From NCBI GenBank assembly GCA_016946835.1, contig JACVTC010000081.1:219501-283500 (forward strand): a DNA stretch of 64,000 nt. The letters are read 5' to 3'. The translations under genes and the position numbers were made by a program. The notes beneath the pieces are model-generated. The model had not been told where the DNA came from, ran no database searches, and was given only the letters and a program-made list of their open reading frames with translations. Each line of letters starts with the position of its first letter. The first letter of the stretch is position 1. This document shows positions 61,165-64,000 of this stretch, one piece after another. This DNA is from Neocallimastix lanati (nom. inval.) (taxonomy: Eukaryota > Neocallimastigomycota > Neocallimastigomycetes > Neocallimastigales > Neocallimastigaceae).

Positions 61165-61282
61165 CAATTAATTTTTCTTCAAAAATTTTTAGAAAATCAA
61201 AAAATATAATCAAAGTAATTAAATATTACCTATAAATTAATTATTTAAAAAAAAAAAAAAAAGAAAAAGAAAAAGAAAAACA

Positions 61283-62344
61283 ATGAAAAATTTTATAATC
61301 TTAAATTTAATTGTATTAGTACAATTATTCTTAACCGTTCATTCTAAAGCCGTCGCCGATGAAAGTAATGAAATAAATATAATTCCAGAAACTTTCGTTA
61401 CTTTAGATAAATATAAGAATGTAACCGTTTGGAGAAATGATGGTAATGCTAACAAGAATCTTCAACCTCTCGTTCTTGATTCTGAAAAACTTACTAAAAA
61501 TATTTCTTCCAATAAGATTGATAACCCATCTGCTATCTATTACAAGAATCAACTCAACAAATTCGAATTGTCTATTTATAATGCTTTGGAAAAGATCTGT
61601 AATCAAAAGCAAGTTAAGTATTTAGCTGTTACCATTACCAAGTTAGAAAAGTTTAAAGTCGAAAAATCTAAATATGATAAACTTGTTGGTAGAGCTGTTG
61701 GTGCTTTCATGAGAGATAATCAAGAATACTGGTGGATTCATTCTTATGAAAAGAGTGGTTCAGTTGCCAATGGATATGTCAGTAAAGTAACCGTTAAAAT
61801 TGTTTCTGAATATACAATTGCCGAAATTAACAAGTATAATTCTAAAATTTTATCTACTGCTAAATCTATCGCTGAACAAGCTAACAAAGAAAAAACTTTA
61901 TACAAAAAGTTATTATATATTCATGATTATTTAGTCAAAAGTATTACTTACACTGAAGGTGAAGGTTCTGTTTACCATAATCTTTATGGTGCTCTTATCA
62001 ACAAGAAATGTGTTTGTGGTGCTTATGGTGAAGCTTTCGCTGTCATTTCTAGATTAGTTGATGGTTATGTTATTGGAGTTAACAGTTACGTCCATGGATG
62101 GGATTATGCTAAAATTGGAAATAAATGGTATGCTGTCGATGCTACTTGGGATGATCTCGATGATGGAAAAAAACCAAGACATAACTATTTCTTAGTTGGT
62201 ACTAATACCGTTGTTGCTGATGATGGTCACAGATACAAGGATGAAACTGAAGTTAGAACAATAGCTGATTTCATTGAAGTTGGAGATGCTACTGGATTTA
62301 GTTTCCCAACTCTTTCTAAAGAAAAATATGTTGATAAAAATTAA
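61283..62344 (+). CDS. Secreted transglutaminase-like (papain-fold) protein
   Basis: 353 residues, single exon, with signal peptide (about 1-21, FLTVHSKA cleavage region). The C-terminal half carries the transglutaminase core: LLYIHDYLVKSITY, then the catalytic cysteine in KKCVCGAYGEAF (Cys245 by spacing), His271 in VHGWDYAKIGNKWYAVDATW and Asp286 in the same segment, so the Cys-His-Asp triad is complete. The family includes cross-linking enzymes and cysteine proteases or peptidases; which reaction applies here is unknown. The architecture, a secreted single domain with HGWDYAKIGNKWYAVDATWDD-like spacing, resembles bacterial (Firmicutes-type) proteins more than animal transglutaminases, so acquisition from gut bacteria is plausible but not shown. 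Codons are less AT-extreme (many GCT, GGT, AAG) than those of its neighbours, suggesting good expression. Confidence 0.88.
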   Translation: MKNFIILNLIVLVQLFLTVHSKAVADESNEINIIPETFVTLDKYKNVTVWRNDGNANKNLQPLVLDSEKLTKNISSNKIDNPSAIYYKNQLNKFELSIYNALEKICNQKQVKYLAVTITKLEKFKVEKSKYDKLVGRAVGAFMRDNQEYWWIHSYEKSGSVANGYVSKVTVKIVSEYTIAEINKYNSKILSTAKSIAEQANKEKTLYKKLLYIHDYLVKSITYTEGEGSVYHNLYGALINKKCVCGAYGEAFAVISRLVDGYVIGVNSYVHGWDYAKIGNKWYAVDATWDDLDDGKKPRHNYFLVGTNTVVADDGHRYKDETEVRTIADFIEVGDATGFSFPTLSKEKYVDKN

Positions 62345-63482
62345 ATAAGCTTAAATAATAAAAATAAATAAAAATAAGAAAATTAGTATTTTTATTATAA
62401 AAATTATTTATTTAATAAAATTTATTAATGAAGCCATCTATTTATAACTTTTTATAAAAATTTTATTAAATTAAAAATTTAGAAAATGAAATATTAAATA
62501 ATATAAATATAAAAAGAATAAATAATATTAAAAAATACAAAATTTTAGAAAATAAAAAATTTTAGAAAAGAAGAAATATTAGAAAAAAAATATTAGAAAA
62601 AAAATATTAAAAATAAAAAATATTAAAAATAAAAAATATTAAAGAATAAAAATGCTAAAATATGAAAATTTAAAATAAAACATTAAAAAGTGAAATAAAA
62701 TTTGTAATATCGAGAATATTTTAAAATAAATTAAATAATAAAATAAAATCTCTATAAATAATAATAAAAATTAAAATTAATAAATTTCAGAATAAAAAAA
62801 TATTTATATTATTTTATATTATTTTTTATAAATTTTTTTTAAAAAGGTAATAAAAGTACTAAAATAAAATAATGTTTATTTAATTAATTTTTAATTTTTA
62901 TTTTTTATTTTCTATTTTTTATTTTTTTTTTTTTATTTTTTTTATTTTTTTTTTTTTTATTTTTGATTAAAATTTTAATTTTTTATTTTTCTATTAATAA
63001 TTATTTTTCTATTATTTTTTTAATTTTGAATAAAAATTATAATTTAAAATCATAAAAATATTTAAAAAAAATAAGTTATAAGATATATATATATATAAAA
63101 AGCCATGTAATAAAAAAATATTTTTGTGATATTAATTTTAAAAAAAAATAAAATATTGAAATTCAAAAAAAAAAAAAAAATTATTTATTTTTACAATTAA
63201 AATATCGAAATAAAGATTTCATTATTACTTTATTCATGAATCATAGTCTATTAGCAAACTTTTGGAATATAAATATATATTCATACGATTATTATATAGT
63301 TAATAATTTTTACTAAGATATTAATAAAATTTTATTATTTAATATTGACAAGATTTATTATATTAATGAAATTTAATAATAGATATTAATAACTTATTTT
63401 TTTTAAATTCATAAAAATAATTATGAGAAATTTATATTTAATAAATAATATTATTGTAATAGTAAAATTTAATAATTAAAAA
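62345..63482. other. AT-rich region downstream of the transglutaminase-like gene
   Basis: Contains diverged AAAATATTAGAAA-type repeats (about 62520-62650) and poly-T/poly-A tracts. No gene recognised. Confidence 0.6.
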
Positions 63483-63783
63483 TGTGAAAAATGAAACTTA
63501 TAAAACTAGGAAAAACACTAGATTAAGAAAAACACTAGATTAAGAAAAACACTAAATTAAGAAAAACAATATATCAAAGTACTTTATGTTATGAATAATA
63601 TATAAAATGTTTATTAATAAATTTTTTATTATAAAGATATATATTTCAAAGAGATATTTTGTATTAAATTTATTTCATATTTTTATATCTTAGTTAACAT
63701 TATTTAATTTATTTAGAGATTAATTATTGGTTGATATAAATTAATAATATAAATAAATGTATGTAACGATTTTGTCTCTAACA
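63483..63783 (-). mobile_element. Probable copia 3' LTR
   Basis: Read on the minus strand, the copia coding end is followed by a purine run TTGTGGGGAA and then TGTTAGAGACAAAATC from 63783, the expected polypurine tract and LTR start. The other end is set tentatively at a CA near 63483. It includes the 17-bp tandem repeat. Confidence 0.45.
63510..63560. repeat. 17-bp tandem repeat
   Basis: Three copies of GAAAAACACTAGATTAA (the third with one substitution) and the start of a fourth. Lies within the inferred copia LTR. Confidence 0.85.
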
Positions 63784-63841
63784 TTCCCCACAATTATAAC
63801 TCAGTTTTTAAAGTTATAATTGATTTTTTAAAAAGAAAATA

Positions 63842-64000
63842 TCAATAAATTTCCAAGTCCATTGGCTGTGTTAATAACGAATTTCTAAATTTATCCATGG
63901 ATGTTCCGTTTAAATATTTCAAAAAGCAATCTGCTAAATTGCTTTGCGATTTTACGTTTTTTAAAATTATTTTATTGTTTTTACTAATTCTCTTACATAG
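63842..64000 (-). pseudogene. Ty1/copia RNase H C-terminus, cut by window edge
   Basis: Minus-strand frame of 52 codons ending TGA at 63842: KNNKIILKNVKSQSNLADCF followed by LKYLNGTSMDKFRNSLL. The LADCFLKYL segment corresponds to the LAD-F-K-L motif at the end of copia RNase H. The rest of the element lies outside the window, so intactness is unknown. Confidence 0.7.

Overview
The window looks like nuclear DNA of an anaerobic gut fungus (Neocallimastigomycota; exact genus not decidable). The evidence is extreme AT richness with very long A/T runs, short AT-rich GT..AG introns in one gene, secreted multi-domain proteins with CBM18 (hevein-type) chitin-binding modules, Thr/Ser linkers, a decayed CotH-like gene, and many Ty3/gypsy, Ty1/copia and LINE relics. 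No prokaryotic gene organisation, CRISPR array or confident tRNA/rRNA gene is visible.

Host genes are sparse and almost all look secreted or membrane-bound. (1) 1-4430 (minus, runs off the left edge) and 8665-11571 (plus) form a divergent pair of large secreted proteins sharing a bulb-lectin-like block; the second ends in three CBM18 modules. (2) 17731-19713 (minus) is a seven-exon leucine-rich-repeat membrane protein, with all introns in phase 2 and each of exons 3-6 carrying one repeat. (3) 23217-25352 (plus) is a secreted protein with one CBM18 followed by six nearly identical 98-residue cysteine-rich repeats. (4) 26039-26422 (minus) is a small lysine-rich protein of unknown function. (5) 61283-62344 (plus) is a secreted transglutaminase-like protein with an intact Cys-His-Asp triad. 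A CotH-like pseudogene lies at about 13.4-14.2 kb and an ankyrin-repeat 3' end at about 42.7-43.0 kb.

From 26.7 to 53.2 kb the window is a retrotransposon graveyard: a truncated Ty1/copia element (26.7-30.1 kb); a gypsy integrase tail with its 3' LTR, followed directly by one solo LTR of the same family and, 1.5 kb on, by a second (30.7-35.5 kb); a nearly complete gypsy element with gag and pol in different frames, a -1 slippery heptamer at their junction and only four nonsense codons (35.5-42.4 kb); LINE 3' ends; a gypsy element with fused gag-pol cut off inside reverse transcriptase (about 46-49.4 kb); a LINE endonuclease/RT relic (49.4-51.3 kb); a gypsy RT-RNase H-integrase relic (51.5-52.7 kb); and a further LINE RT piece (52.8-53.1 kb). 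A second copia element enters from the right edge (63.5-64 kb, minus).

The rest is AT-rich intergenic DNA with low-complexity tracts, a dispersed repeat ending in a GAAATG-CTCACAC motif, an 11-bp minisatellite, a local duplication (55.5/58.7 kb) and small coding-like relics. The strongest leads are the gag-pol frameshift site, LTR insertions flanked by TTATG and TTATT duplications, the conserved hairpin array in those LTRs, the homogenised cysteine-rich repeat array, and the unusual architecture of the large secreted lectin-like protein.
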